Shown one piece after another: positions 16,865 through 25,331 of a stretch of DNA of 64,000 nt (position 1 is the stretch's first letter; each line of letters starts with the position of its first letter). Position numbers and translations under genes: made by a program. The notes below the pieces were generated by a model. That model ran no database searches, was not told the DNA's origin, and saw only the letters and a list, made by a program, of their open reading frames with translations. The stretch comes from JACVRW01 sp963837445 (GTDB lineage: Bacteria; Actinomycetota; Thermoleophilia; Solirubrobacterales; Thermoleophilaceae): NCBI GenBank assembly GCA_963837445.1, contig CAWINK010000003.1, forward strand, positions 372,001 through 436,000, written 5' to 3'.

Positions 16865-17550
16865 GTCCGCACCGGACGCCGCTCCTCGTCCACCACCACC
16901 GGCTCCTGACGCGCGAGTCGCGCCAGCTCGCGGCGGGACGCGATGCCGAGCTTTCGGTAGATGTTGCGCGCGTGGGTGCGCACCGTCTCGATGCCGATCG
17001 AGAGCTCGTGCGCGATCTGGGCATTGGTCGAGCCGTCCTGGAGCAGCTCGAGGACCTCGGCCTCGCGTGGGGTCAGCAGCTCGGCCCCCTGAGTCCCGAG
17101 CCTGTCCACTCCGCCGCCCGCCGCCGCCGAGCGCGGCAGCACGTGCATGCCGCGGGAGGCGAGGTGGATGGCGCTGATGATGTCGCGTGCCTCGGTCTCC
17201 TTGGACAGGCAGGCGGTGGCGCCGAACGAGAGCATCTGGTTGCACTCGCCGGACGTGGGCCTGTTCGCGAGCACCACGATGCGGGTCTCCGGGTGCGCCT
17301 GGTGGAGCCTCAGCACGTCCGCGGGCGAGGGCAACGTGCCGAAGTTCAGCAGCACGACCGCCGGCGAGTGTCTATCGACGGCCGCCTCGATCTCGGGCAT
17401 CGGAACGTCCCGCGCCACCAGCTCCAGGTTGGGATCCTCGCCGATCAGGACGTCGAGCCCGACCGACACGAGATCCTCGAACTTGCCGGCTAGTACCGAG
17501 GGCATACGGGTGAGACAGGGTGAGACTTCATTCACCCGAGGGTTACCCAC
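16861..17550 (-). CDS. LuxR/NarL-type regulator with a degenerate receiver domain
   Basis: The C-terminal half has a clear LuxR helix-turn-helix (LTPREAEVLELLQDGSTNAQIAHELSIGIETVRTHARNIYRKLGI, about residues 155-205 in order). The N-terminal half aligns to a response-regulator receiver fold but has lost key residues. The phospho-acceptor position reads VVLLNFGTLPSP (Asn where Asp is expected), and the acidic pair near the N-terminus is replaced (VLAGKFEDLVSVG). It therefore cannot be phosphorylated in the normal way and may respond to another signal or be constitutive. No kinase gene is next to it. The start may be GTG 17550 or ATG 17505 (MPSVLAG). The target is unknown. Confidence 0.82.
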   Translation of the reverse strand: MGNPRVNEVSPCLTRMPSVLAGKFEDLVSVGLDVLIGEDPNLELVARDVPMPEIEAAVDRHSPAVVLLNFGTLPSPADVLRLHQAHPETRIVVLANRPTSGECNQMLSFGATACLSKETEARDIISAIHLASRGMHVLPRSAAAGGGVDRLGTQGAELLTPREAEVLELLQDGSTNAQIAHELSIGIETVRTHARNIYRKLGIASRRELARLARQEPVVVDEERRPVRT

Positions 17551-17653
17551 TCATGCGCGTTTCCATCCCCCAAAGATCACTCGCCGCGGGTGGCGACTGT
17601 GGCTGCCAGATCGGAGACGATCTGCGCTGACGTCACGGCAGGGGTCCGTAGTG

Positions 17654-17692
17654 ACGCGAGGAGCCGGCAACCACCAGGCCGGCTCTTCGCGT
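17654..17692 (-). terminator. Hairpin immediately downstream of the sdh operon
   Basis: GCGAGGAGCCGGC (17656-17668) pairs with GCCGGCTCTTCGC (17678-17690), extended by AC/GT, with a nine-base loop. It begins two bases after the sdhE stop codon on the minus strand. On that strand no clear T-run follows. On the plus strand a short TTTCT follows. Its position suggests a 3' end structure of the sdhABE transcript, but it is not a textbook intrinsic terminator. Confidence 0.45.
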
Positions 17693-17694
17693 TT

Positions 17695-18597
17695 CTAGGC
17701 CGCGGCGAGCTCCGCGACCTTGCGCTGGACGTCGTCGGTCGGCACCACGTGCTTGCCCATGCCGAGCTCCTTCGGCTCGAGGCCGAGCGCCAGGCCGACC
17801 ATCTGCGGCAGGTGCAGGACGGGGATGCCGAGGTCGCGCTCCACGAACTTCTGCGCGGCCGGCTGCTGCAGGTCGAGGTTGAGGTGGCAGAGCGGGCAGG
17901 GCGTGACGAGGCAATCTGCCCCGGCGTCGATGGCATCCGCCAGATGCCGCCCGGCCTGCCGCAGCGAGGTCGTGCGGTTCATCGTGATCACCGGGAAGCC
18001 GCAGCACTTGCGCGCTCCCGCGTACTCCACCGCCTCGCCGCCGAGGGCCTCGATCAGCAGATCGAGGTAGGCGTCGCGCTGCGGGTGCTCGTCGAAGCCG
18101 AGCCGCTTCGAGGGCCGCACGATGTAGCAGCCGTAGAAGGGGGCGATGCGAAGCCCGGTGAGCGGGCGCTGAACCCGTTCGCGCAGGGCGTCGAACCCGA
18201 TCTCCTCGGCGAGGATCCAGAGGAAGTTCTTGTTCCACCAGTCGCCGCCGGCCTCATACGAGAGGCCCTCGGCCTCGATGTGCTTGTTCACCTCGGTCCG
18301 GTAGTTCCCGCTGGCGTCCAGGCGCTCCTGGCACTCGGACTGCGCGCCCTGGCAGGTGGAGCAGATGTTCATCATGCCCGCGGCGCCGTCGACCTTCTGC
18401 GCCATCGCGAAGGTGCGCGCATTCAACGTGTCGGCCAGCTCCTGGTTGTGCTCGGCGATCACGCCGGCGCCGCAGCAGTTGGCGCGGTCGAGCTCGACCA
18501 GCTCGAGGTCAAGCAGCGGGGCCACCTTCGCCACGGAGCCGTGCAGCTCCGGAGTGAATCCCCGGGACACGCACCCGGGCCAGTACGCCAGCTTCAT
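17695..18597 (-). CDS. SdhE/HdrB-like CCG-domain subunit of succinate dehydrogenase
   Basis: The 300-residue protein carries two CCG (cysteine-rich) domains. The first is WPGCVSRG, then NCCGAG and CSTCQG. The second is FYGCYIVRP, then KCCGFP and CPLCHLN. This architecture is that of HdrB of heterodisulfide reductase and of SdhE, the third subunit of class E succinate:quinone oxidoreductases such as the SdhABE/MfrABE enzymes of epsilonproteobacteria. Such subunits bind a non-cubane iron-sulfur cluster and replace the haem b anchors SdhC/SdhD. The start ATG overlaps the sdhB stop (ATGA), so it belongs to one operon sdhA-sdhB-sdhE. It has no transmembrane segment, so membrane attachment must use another surface. 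Confidence 0.9.
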   Translation of the reverse strand: MKLAYWPGCVSRGFTPELHGSVAKVAPLLDLELVELDRANCCGAGVIAEHNQELADTLNARTFAMAQKVDGAAGMMNICSTCQGAQSECQERLDASGNYRTEVNKHIEAEGLSYEAGGDWWNKNFLWILAEEIGFDALRERVQRPLTGLRIAPFYGCYIVRPSKRLGFDEHPQRDAYLDLLIEALGGEAVEYAGARKCCGFPVITMNRTTSLRQAGRHLADAIDAGADCLVTPCPLCHLNLDLQQPAAQKFVERDLGIPVLHLPQMVGLALGLEPKELGMGKHVVPTDDVQRKVAELAAA

Positions 18598-19664
18598 TCG
18601 TTCTCCTCGCCGGCCATCTCGCCGATGATGTACAGGTTCAACTCGATGCGCTCGTCCTGCGACTCGACTTCCTCGAAGATGCGCTGCACCTGCTTCTGGT
18701 CCGGCAGCTTCTTGTGCAACAGCGCCTTCTTTGGCGTGACCTTGCCGGACTTGAGGCCCTGGATGATGGTCGGCAGGCTCTCCACGAGCTGAGCGATGGC
18801 GCTCGGGCGGGTCTGGCCCTTCACGAGCGAGCCGTCGCCGAACGAGCGCGGCAGCAGCTGCGCCTCGTGGAGCGTGCCCCAGCGCTCGAGGATGTTCACG
18901 AACGCCTTCTCGTGCCCGTAGCCGTTGTTCGAGTCCTTGATGCCGTAGTCGTCGGTGGCCTTGCGGCGCAGGCGCATGATCTGGTTCATCGGCGCCACGT
19001 CCTTCGGGCACACCTCCACGCAGGCGAAGCAGTGGGTGCAGTCGTAGATGCCGTGCGGGTCCTCGGCGAGGTCCTTGAGCCGCGCCTCGTGCTCGCCGTC
19101 GCGCGGGTCGCCCACGAAGCGGTAGGCCTTGGCGAGGGCGGCGGGACCGATGAAGTCGGGGTCGACCTCCAGTGAGAGGCACGCCGACACGCACACGCCG
19201 CAGTGGATGCACGCCATCGCCTGGGTCACGTCGAGCATCGCCTCGGCGGGCACGATGTACTCCTGGCCCTCCGGCGGCTCCTCGGCCGGCACGAGCCACG
19301 GCACGATGCGGCGGACCTTCTTCCAGTGCACGGCCTCCATGTCCGTCACCAGGTCCTTGAGCACCGGCATGTTGCCCATCGGCTCAACCGAGATCACGCC
19401 GTCGCGGCCTCGCTCGCTGGCCTCGCCGATGCGCGTGTTGCAGGCGAGCGCGGAGCGGCCGTTGATGCGCACGCCGCAGGAGCCGCAGATCGCGGCGCGG
19501 CAGGAGCAGCGGATGGCGATGGAGGCGTCCTCGCGGTCCTTCACCTGGAGGATGCCGTCGAGCACCGAGCGCTCGGGAGGAAGGTCGACGTCGTAGTCGG
19601 CCCAGTAGGCGGGCTCTCCCGATTCCGGGTCGAAGCGGCGTATCTTCAGCGTGTAGTCGGCCAC
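18594..19664 (-). CDS. sdhB: Succinate dehydrogenase/fumarate reductase iron-sulfur subunit
   Basis: The 356-residue subunit passes electrons from the flavoprotein to the CCG subunit. The N-terminal [2Fe-2S] domain has CSCRAAICGSCGVRINGR...LAC. The C-terminal ferredoxin-like domain has CIHCGVCVSACLS and CTHCFACVEVCPKDVAP, ligands for the [4Fe-4S] and [3Fe-4S]-type centres. It is about 100 residues longer than SdhB of E. coli (238). The extra C-terminal part (NGYGHEKAFVNILERWGTLH onwards) is shared with relatives that pair with HdrB-like subunits. It lies one base after sdhA and overlaps the following CCG gene by four bases. Confidence 0.94.
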   Translation of the reverse strand: MADYTLKIRRFDPESGEPAYWADYDVDLPPERSVLDGILQVKDREDASIAIRCSCRAAICGSCGVRINGRSALACNTRIGEASERGRDGVISVEPMGNMPVLKDLVTDMEAVHWKKVRRIVPWLVPAEEPPEGQEYIVPAEAMLDVTQAMACIHCGVCVSACLSLEVDPDFIGPAALAKAYRFVGDPRDGEHEARLKDLAEDPHGIYDCTHCFACVEVCPKDVAPMNQIMRLRRKATDDYGIKDSNNGYGHEKAFVNILERWGTLHEAQLLPRSFGDGSLVKGQTRPSAIAQLVESLPTIIQGLKSGKVTPKKALLHKKLPDQKQVQRIFEEVESQDERIELNLYIIGEMAGEENE

Positions 19665-19665
19665 T

Positions 19666-21348
19666 TCAGTAAGTCCTCTCCTGCGGCTCCCACTGGGTCA
19701 TGGTGACGGGCGAGTAGGAGAGCTCCGGCTCGGCGCCGTTCGCGGACACGTTGATGTGCTTGAGCCACTCGTCGTCGTTTCGGTCCGGGTAGTCGGTGCG
19801 GAACTGGGCCCCGCGGCTCTCCTTGCGCTCGATCGCCGAGACCACGATGGCCTCGGCATTGTCGAGCATGAACTGGAGCTCGAGGGCGCCGAGCACGTCC
19901 TGGTTGAACACCGTGCCCTTGTCGTCGATTGCCACGTTCTCAGCCTCCTCCTTGAGGCGACGCACCGTCTCGAGCGCGGTGGCCAGCCCGGCCTCGTCGC
20001 GGAACACGGCCACGTACTTGTCCATGGTCGCGCCCAGCTCGGCCTTCAGCTCGGACACGCGCCGGCCGGTCCCGTCGCGCCCCACGATCGACTCAATCAT
20101 CCGCTCCTCGTCCTGAAGGGCGGCGCGCGCGGGCTCGGGCATGGCGATGCCCTGCACGGCGGCCGCGGCGTGCTCGCCGGACCGCCGTCCGAAGACGAGC
20201 GTGTCGAGCAGCGAGTTCGCGCCGAGGCGGTTGCCGCCGTGCACTGACACGCACGCGCACTCCCCCGCCGCGTAGAGGCCCGTGATCGGCGTCTGGCCAT
20301 GGATGTCGGTCTTAACGCCACCCATCACGTAGTGATTGCCGGGCTTGATGTGGATGGGCTCCCGGGTGATGTCCACGCCGGCGAAGTCGCGGCCCACGTT
20401 CACGATCTCGCGCAGCGCCTCGTGGATGCGCTTGCGCGGCACGACCGTGATGTCGAGCGCCACCGTCCCGTCCGGAAACCCGCGACCCTCGTTGATCTCG
20501 GTCTGCTCGGCGCGCGAGACCACGTCGCGACTAGCCAGCTCCATCTTGTTGGGCGCGTACTTCTCCATGAAGCGCTCGCCCTCGGCGTTGTAGAGGTGCG
20601 CACCCTCGCCGCGCGCCCCCTCGGTGATGAGGAGGCCAAGCCCTGCCAGCGTGGTCGGGTGGTACTGGATCATCTCCATGTCCATCAGCGGCGCGCCGAT
20701 CCGGTACGCCATGGCTATCCCGTCCCCGGTGCAGATCAGGGCATTCGTGGTGGGGTCGTAGATCTGGCCATTGCCTCCGGTGGCGAGGATCACGGCCTTG
20801 GCGGCGAACAGCTCCAGCGAGCCGTCCTTGATGTTCCGCGTCACGACGCCGGCGATGCGACCCTCGTCGTCCTGAACGAGCGCGGTGCTGAACCACTCCT
20901 CGTAGCGCGTGACCTCGTCGTACTTCATGAGCTGCTCGTAGAGCACGTGCAGGATCGCCTGGCCGGTGATGTCGGCCACGTAGTACGTCCGCGCCGCCGA
21001 CGCCCCGCCGAAAGCCCGCTTGCCAAGCCGCCCGCGCTCGTCGCGATGGAAGGTCACGCCCAGGTGCTCGAGCTCGAGCAGCTCGTGCGGTGCCTCGCGG
21101 CACATGATCTCGATGGCGTCCTGGTCGCCGAGGTAGTCGGAGCCCTTGACCGTGTCGTAGGCATGCGACTCCCACGAGTCCTGCGGGTCGAGCGCCGCAT
21201 TGATCCCACCCTGGGCCGCATTCGAATGCGATCGCACCGGATGGACCTTGGAGATGATCCCCACGGACGCCCCCGTCTCCGCGGCCGCCAGAGCAGCCCG
21301 CTGGCCGGCAAGACCGGCTCCAATCACCAAAACGTCGTGCTGCGGCAT
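19666..21348 (-). CDS. sdhA: Succinate dehydrogenase/fumarate reductase flavoprotein subunit
   Basis: The 560-residue flavoprotein oxidises succinate to fumarate (or the reverse). FAD-binding GAGLAGQRAALAAAE is at the N-terminus. The covalent-FAD histidine region is VRSHSNAAQGGINAAL. Active-site motifs are IQYHPTTLAG, TEGARGEGAHLYN and GNHYVMGGVKTD, and the second FAD motif is GLYAAGECACVSVHGGNRLGANSL (seen as consecutive blocks). There is no Tat signal, so it faces the cytoplasm, unlike MfrA of Wolinella. It is the first gene of the sdhA-sdhB-sdhE operon, close to icd-mdh of the same cycle. Confidence 0.96.
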   Translation of the reverse strand: MPQHDVLVIGAGLAGQRAALAAAETGASVGIISKVHPVRSHSNAAQGGINAALDPQDSWESHAYDTVKGSDYLGDQDAIEIMCREAPHELLELEHLGVTFHRDERGRLGKRAFGGASAARTYYVADITGQAILHVLYEQLMKYDEVTRYEEWFSTALVQDDEGRIAGVVTRNIKDGSLELFAAKAVILATGGNGQIYDPTTNALICTGDGIAMAYRIGAPLMDMEMIQYHPTTLAGLGLLITEGARGEGAHLYNAEGERFMEKYAPNKMELASRDVVSRAEQTEINEGRGFPDGTVALDITVVPRKRIHEALREIVNVGRDFAGVDITREPIHIKPGNHYVMGGVKTDIHGQTPITGLYAAGECACVSVHGGNRLGANSLLDTLVFGRRSGEHAAAAVQGIAMPEPARAALQDEERMIESIVGRDGTGRRVSELKAELGATMDKYVAVFRDEAGLATALETVRRLKEEAENVAIDDKGTVFNQDVLGALELQFMLDNAEAIVVSAIERKESRGAQFRTDYPDRNDDEWLKHINVSANGAEPELSYSPVTMTQWEPQERTY

Positions 21349-21427
21349 CGGGCGCCCAGTCTATTCACGGCCCGAGGCGGGCACTTGCCGGGGGCGAACC
21401 GGTGGTGCTATCGCGCTTATCCGCGAT

Positions 21428-22104
21428 ATGCGCGGAGAATCGCGAGAGGACCCCTCGGATCGAGCGATTTCGGAGCTGGCGCGGCGGCAGCACGGGGTCG
21501 TTGGCCGCGCTCAGCTCAGGGCGCTCGGGTGGGGCGATGACGCCGTCGATTGGCAGGTGAAGAGGAGGCGGCTCCATCGTGTGCATCACGGCATATACGT
21601 GGTTGGCTATCCCACACTCACGCGGAACGGGCACTTCATGGCCGCCGTGCTGGCCTGCGGAGACAAAGCCGCTCTGAGCCACGTCAGTGCCGCCGTTCTA
21701 TGGGCCTCCCTGAGCAATGAAGGAAAGATCCGGGTAACCAAGCGCGCTGGAATCCCCGTCACCACGCCCGCGCGCACCCTGATCGACCTCGCCGACGTGG
21801 CCCCGCGCCGGACGCTCGAGCGAGCGCTCGACGAGGCCGAGTTCCTCCGCCTCGACTGTTCCGGGCTCGCGCCGAGGCACGGCCGGAGCGGCAGCGGGGG
21901 AGGGACCTCGAGCGTGACGCCGAGCTGGCGGCGGCCGGCTGGCGTGTGATCCGCCTGACCTACAAGCGGCTTGTGCGTGAGCCAGAGCGCGTTGCCGAGC
22001 AGATAGCGCGCGCTCTTACGCCGGCACGGCGCCCTGCAACGCCCGCCGCACGGCGTCGATCGTCACGACGCCGCGCAGCACGCCCTCGCCGTCCACCGCC
22101 ATGA
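21428..22104 (+). pseudogene. Decayed AbiEi-like / DUF559-type gene with internal deletion
   Basis: The start (ATG 21428) encodes a winged-helix segment typical of AbiEi-antitoxin-like N-termini (ELARRQHGVVGRAQLRALGW, then HRVHHGIYVVGYP and ALSHVSAAVLWA). The middle still has GIPVTTPARTLIDLADV and RALDEAEFLRLD. After SGLAPRHGRSGSGG the frame changes near 21900 and the sequence jumps to RDLERDAELAAAGWRVIRLT, the last strand and helix of a DUF559 nuclease-like domain. The roughly 90-residue catalytic part that normally lies between, and a segment before GIPVTTP, are missing. Intact relatives are common stand-alone genes of about 280-310 residues in this bacterial group (general knowledge). This copy is probably non-functional. 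Confidence 0.7.
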
Positions 22105-23176
22105 TCGCCCCCAGGCGGGCCAGGCCCTCCTGGCCGAGCAGGTTCTCGAGCGGTTCGTCGAGGCGCACGCGCAGGCCGCTCGAGCCGTCGTCGCGGGCCA
22201 TGACCGAGCCAACCGGCCGCACGGAGCGCTCCGCCACCGGAACGCTCTCCACAGCCTCCCGGGATACGACTCCCACGAGCCTGCTGTATGAGTCCACCAC
22301 CGGAAACCAGGCCCACCCATAGCGCAGGAAGAACTGCTGCTCGGCGTCTGCGAGCGGCGTCGCCTCGGGGATCGCCACCGGCTCGTTGTCCATCACGTCG
22401 GCCACTCGAATGTGCTCGATCCGGCCCGCGAAATCCGCGTGCGCCTCAGCCGAGCGTGCGGCACCGGCGAGGAACCAGCCGATGAAGGCGAGCCAGATGC
22501 CGCCGATGACGTCGTCCGTGAGCGCCCACAGCGCCACCCCTCCGGCAATCATGAGGTAGCCGCCGGCTCGCCCAAGCCGGGCGGCGAAGCGGGTGGCCCG
22601 GGTGCGGTCCCCGCTCAGCTTCCAAGCGATGGCGCGCGCGATGCGCCCGCCGTCGAGCGGGAAGGCCGGGATCAGGTTGAACGCGAGGAGCAGCAGGTTG
22701 ATCGACGTCAGGTAGCCGAGCACGGCGGTCGTCGCGCCCGTCACGTCGTTGTCGAACCGCGCGCTGCTGAGCGCATCGGAGCTGTTCGACACCACGGCGC
22801 CCAACCCGAAGCACACGATCGCGACCAGCATCGTGACCAGCGGTCCGGCGGCCGCGACCCGGAACTCGACGCCGGGCGAATCAGCGTCCTTGCCCAGCTT
22901 CGCCACACCGCCGAACATCCACAGGTCGATGCCCTCGATCGGGATGCCGTTGCGGATCGCCACCCACGCGTGCCCCAGCTCGTGCAGCAGGATCGAGAGG
23001 AAGAACAGCAGGGCGCTGACCACGGCGAGTACGAAGGCGTCGGACCCAGGCGCCACGTCCTCGTAGTAGCCGGACAGCGACCAGATGATCAGAAAGAGGA
23101 CGAGGAACCAGCTGTAGTCGACCCCAATGCGGATTCCAAAGACACGAGCCAGCTGGATGGAGCCGCCACCGAACAC
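22016..23176 (-). CDS. Site-2 protease family protein (M50) with CBS domains
   Basis: The 386-residue protein is an intramembrane metalloprotease of the M50 family. The zinc motif HELGH is in transmembrane segment 3 (LSILLHELGHAWVAI), and the second motif NLIPAFPLDGGR provides the aspartate ligand. About six hydrophobic segments occupy residues 10-230. The C-terminal part contains two CBS motifs (VADVMDNEPVAIPEATPLAD and VGSVMARDD...GVVTIDAVRRAL), which in this subfamily bind nucleotides and regulate the protease. Substrates are typically membrane-bound regulators, unknown here. Its start is about 60 bases from icd on the opposite strand; its end overlaps the decayed gene. Confidence 0.93.
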   Translation of the reverse strand: MFGGGSIQLARVFGIRIGVDYSWFLVLFLIIWSLSGYYEDVAPGSDAFVLAVVSALLFFLSILLHELGHAWVAIRNGIPIEGIDLWMFGGVAKLGKDADSPGVEFRVAAAGPLVTMLVAIVCFGLGAVVSNSSDALSSARFDNDVTGATTAVLGYLTSINLLLLAFNLIPAFPLDGGRIARAIAWKLSGDRTRATRFAARLGRAGGYLMIAGGVALWALTDDVIGGIWLAFIGWFLAGAARSAEAHADFAGRIEHIRVADVMDNEPVAIPEATPLADAEQQFFLRYGWAWFPVVDSYSRLVGVVSREAVESVPVAERSVRPVGSVMARDDGSSGLRVRLDEPLENLLGQEGLARLGAIMAVDGEGVLRGVVTIDAVRRALQGAVPA

Positions 23177-23236
23177 GGACGGGATGGTGTCAGAACGGCG
23201 TCGCGCTGCGCTCGGCTGCTAGTAATCGGCCCCGCT

Positions 23237-24322
23237 ATGACCACTCACAGAGTCACCTTCATCCCCGGCGACGGCACCGGCCCCGAGCTCGCCGAGGCCA
23301 CCCAGCGAGTACTCGAGGCCACCGGAGTCGATTTCGACTGGGACTTCCAGGATGCCGGGATCGACGTGTACGAGTCGGAGGGCAATCCGCTTCCCGACCG
23401 CACACTCGACTCGATCCGCGAGCGCGGGCTCGCCATCAAGGGACCCACGACCACGCCGGTGGGCTCGGGCCACCGCTCCATCAACGTCGCGCTCCGCAAG
23501 GAGTTCGACCTCTACGCCTGCATCCGGCCCTGCAAGGCCTACGAAGGCGTTCGCACCCGCTTCCCGGACACGGACATCGTGATCGTCCGCGAGAACACCG
23601 AGGACCTCTACGCGGGCATCGAGTTCGAAAGGGGCTCTGAGGAGGTCGAGAAGCTGCGCACGTTCCTCGCCGACGAGCTGGACTCGCCCACACGCGAGGA
23701 CTCCGGCATCTCGATCAAGCCGATCTCCGTCTTCGGCTCCGAGCGGATCGTGGAGGCCGCCTTCAAGTACGCCGAGGAGAACGGCCGCAAGAAGGTGAGC
23801 GCCGCCCACAAGGCCAACATCATGAAGTTCTCCGACGGGCTCTTCCTCGAGGTGGCGCGCCAGGTGGCCGAGCGGCATCCCGACATCGAGTTCGAGGACC
23901 GCATCATCGACAACCTCTGCAACCAGCTCGTCTCGCGGCCCGAGGAGTACGACGTGATCGTGCTGCCGAACCTCTACGGCGACATCGTCTCCGACCTCGG
24001 CGCGGGCCTGATCGGCGGCCTCGGCCTCGCGCCGGGCGCCAACATCGGCACCGACGGCGCGATCTTCGAGGCCACCCACGGCTCGGCGCCCAAGTACAAG
24101 GGCCAGAACAAGGTGAACCCGACCGCCCTGATGCTCTCCGGCGTGCTGATGCTCCGCCACCTCGACGAGACCGAGGCCGCCGACCGGATGGAGAAGGGCA
24201 TCGCCGAGGTGATCCGCAAGGGCGACAAGGTGACCTACGACCTGAAGCCTTCGCGTGACGATCCCAGCTCAGTGGGTACCAGCGAGTTCGCGGACGCTGT
24301 TATCGAGGAGATGAACGCCTGA
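23237..24322 (+). CDS. icd: Isocitrate dehydrogenase
   Basis: The 361-residue enzyme oxidatively decarboxylates isocitrate to 2-oxoglutarate. Motifs are IPGDGTGPELAEA, the substrate-binding loop GHRSINVALRK, RENTEDLYAGIE, the metal-binding aspartates in NLYGDIVSDLGAGL, and HGSAPKYKGQNKVNPTA. The K-Y pair and the following V (PKY...KVNP) plus VTYD match positions that confer NADP preference in E. coli Icd (Lys344, Tyr345, Val351, Tyr391), although the length is that of shorter NAD-type enzymes. NADP use is therefore likely but inferred. The stop overlaps the mdh start (TGATG), giving an icd-mdh operon. Confidence 0.93.
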   Translation: MTTHRVTFIPGDGTGPELAEATQRVLEATGVDFDWDFQDAGIDVYESEGNPLPDRTLDSIRERGLAIKGPTTTPVGSGHRSINVALRKEFDLYACIRPCKAYEGVRTRFPDTDIVIVRENTEDLYAGIEFERGSEEVEKLRTFLADELDSPTREDSGISIKPISVFGSERIVEAAFKYAEENGRKKVSAAHKANIMKFSDGLFLEVARQVAERHPDIEFEDRIIDNLCNQLVSRPEEYDVIVLPNLYGDIVSDLGAGLIGGLGLAPGANIGTDGAIFEATHGSAPKYKGQNKVNPTALMLSGVLMLRHLDETEAADRMEKGIAEVIRKGDKVTYDLKPSRDDPSSVGTSEFADAVIEEMNA

Positions 24323-25293
24323 TGCCCACCACAGTCACAGTCACCGGCGCGGCCGGCCAGATCGGCTACGCCCTGCTGTTCCGGGTCGCGAGCGGCCAGA
24401 TGCTCGGCCCGGACGAGAAGATCAACCTGCGCCTGCTCGAGATCCCGGACGCCGTGAAGGCGGCCGAGGGCACGGCGATGGAGCTGCAGGACTGCGCGTT
24501 CCCGCTGCTCGCCTCCACGGAGATCTTCGACGACGCGAAGCAGGCGTTCGACGGAGTGAACGTCGCGATGCTCGTGGGAGCGCGTCCGCGCTCGAAGGGC
24601 ATGGAGCGCGCGGACCTGCTCGAGGCCAACGGCCAGATCTTCAAGCCTCAGGGCGAGGCGCTGAACGCGGGAGCGGCGGACGACGTGAGGATCCTCGTGG
24701 TCGGCAACCCCGCCAACACCAACGCGCTGATCGCGATGAGCAACGCCCCCGACATCCCGAGCGAGCGCTTCACGGCCATGACGCGCCTGGACCAGAACCG
24801 CGCCGTGGCTCAGCTTGCCGAGAAGGTGGGCGTGGGGGTGGAGGAAGTGGAGGACCTCGCGATCTGGGGCAACCACTCGCCCACGATGTTCCCCGACCTC
24901 TTCAACGCCAAGGTGAAGGGCCAGCGCGCGGTCGACCAGGTCGACATGGACTGGTACGAGAACGAGTACATCCCGCGGGTCGGCAAGCGCGGCGCCGAGA
25001 TCATCGACGCCCGCGGCGCCTCATCGGCGGCGAGCGCCGCCAGCGCCGCGATCGACCACGTGCGCGACTGGGTCCAGGGCGCCACCGGCCTGCGCTCGAT
25101 GGCCGTCCACTCGAACGGCGAGTACGACGTGGACGAGGGCCTCGTCTCGAGCTTCCCCGTGCGCGTGAGCGGCGGCTCCTACGAGATCGCAGAGGGTCTC
25201 GAGGTGGACGACTTCGCGCGCGGCAAGATCGACGCGACCGTCGGCGAGCTGAGGGAAGAGCGCGACAGCGTGCGCGAGCTCGGCCTGGTCTAG
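24322..25293 (+). CDS. mdh: Malate dehydrogenase
   Basis: The 323-residue enzyme interconverts malate and oxaloacetate with NAD(H). It is of the cytosolic (type 2) MDH family: Rossmann motif VTGAAGQIGYALLFR, VGARPRSKGMERADLL (substrate arginines), VVGNPANTNALIA, TRLDQNRA, the catalytic His in IWGNHSPTMFPD, and the C-terminal SFPVRVSGGSYEI. It is co-transcribed with icd (one-base overlap) and lies near sdhABE, so most of a TCA-cycle segment is clustered here. Confidence 0.96.
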   Translation: MPTTVTVTGAAGQIGYALLFRVASGQMLGPDEKINLRLLEIPDAVKAAEGTAMELQDCAFPLLASTEIFDDAKQAFDGVNVAMLVGARPRSKGMERADLLEANGQIFKPQGEALNAGAADDVRILVVGNPANTNALIAMSNAPDIPSERFTAMTRLDQNRAVAQLAEKVGVGVEEVEDLAIWGNHSPTMFPDLFNAKVKGQRAVDQVDMDWYENEYIPRVGKRGAEIIDARGASSAASAASAAIDHVRDWVQGATGLRSMAVHSNGEYDVDEGLVSSFPVRVSGGSYEIAEGLEVDDFARGKIDATVGELREERDSVRELGLV

Positions 25294-25331
25294 CGCGCGA
25301 GCCGGGCTCGTCTAGCGCAGGCCGGGTTAAC

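Noticed and set aside
17695..19299. A single 534-residue protein joining part of SdhB and SdhE
   Set aside because: The first 230 residues are an out-of-frame shadow of sdhB; the real SdhE starts at ATG 18597 with an ATGA overlap.
22412..23236. A long N-terminal extension of isocitrate dehydrogenase upstream of 23237
   Set aside because: The region is the antisense of the M50 protease gene and the extension has shadow-frame composition; ATG 23237 gives the normal family length.
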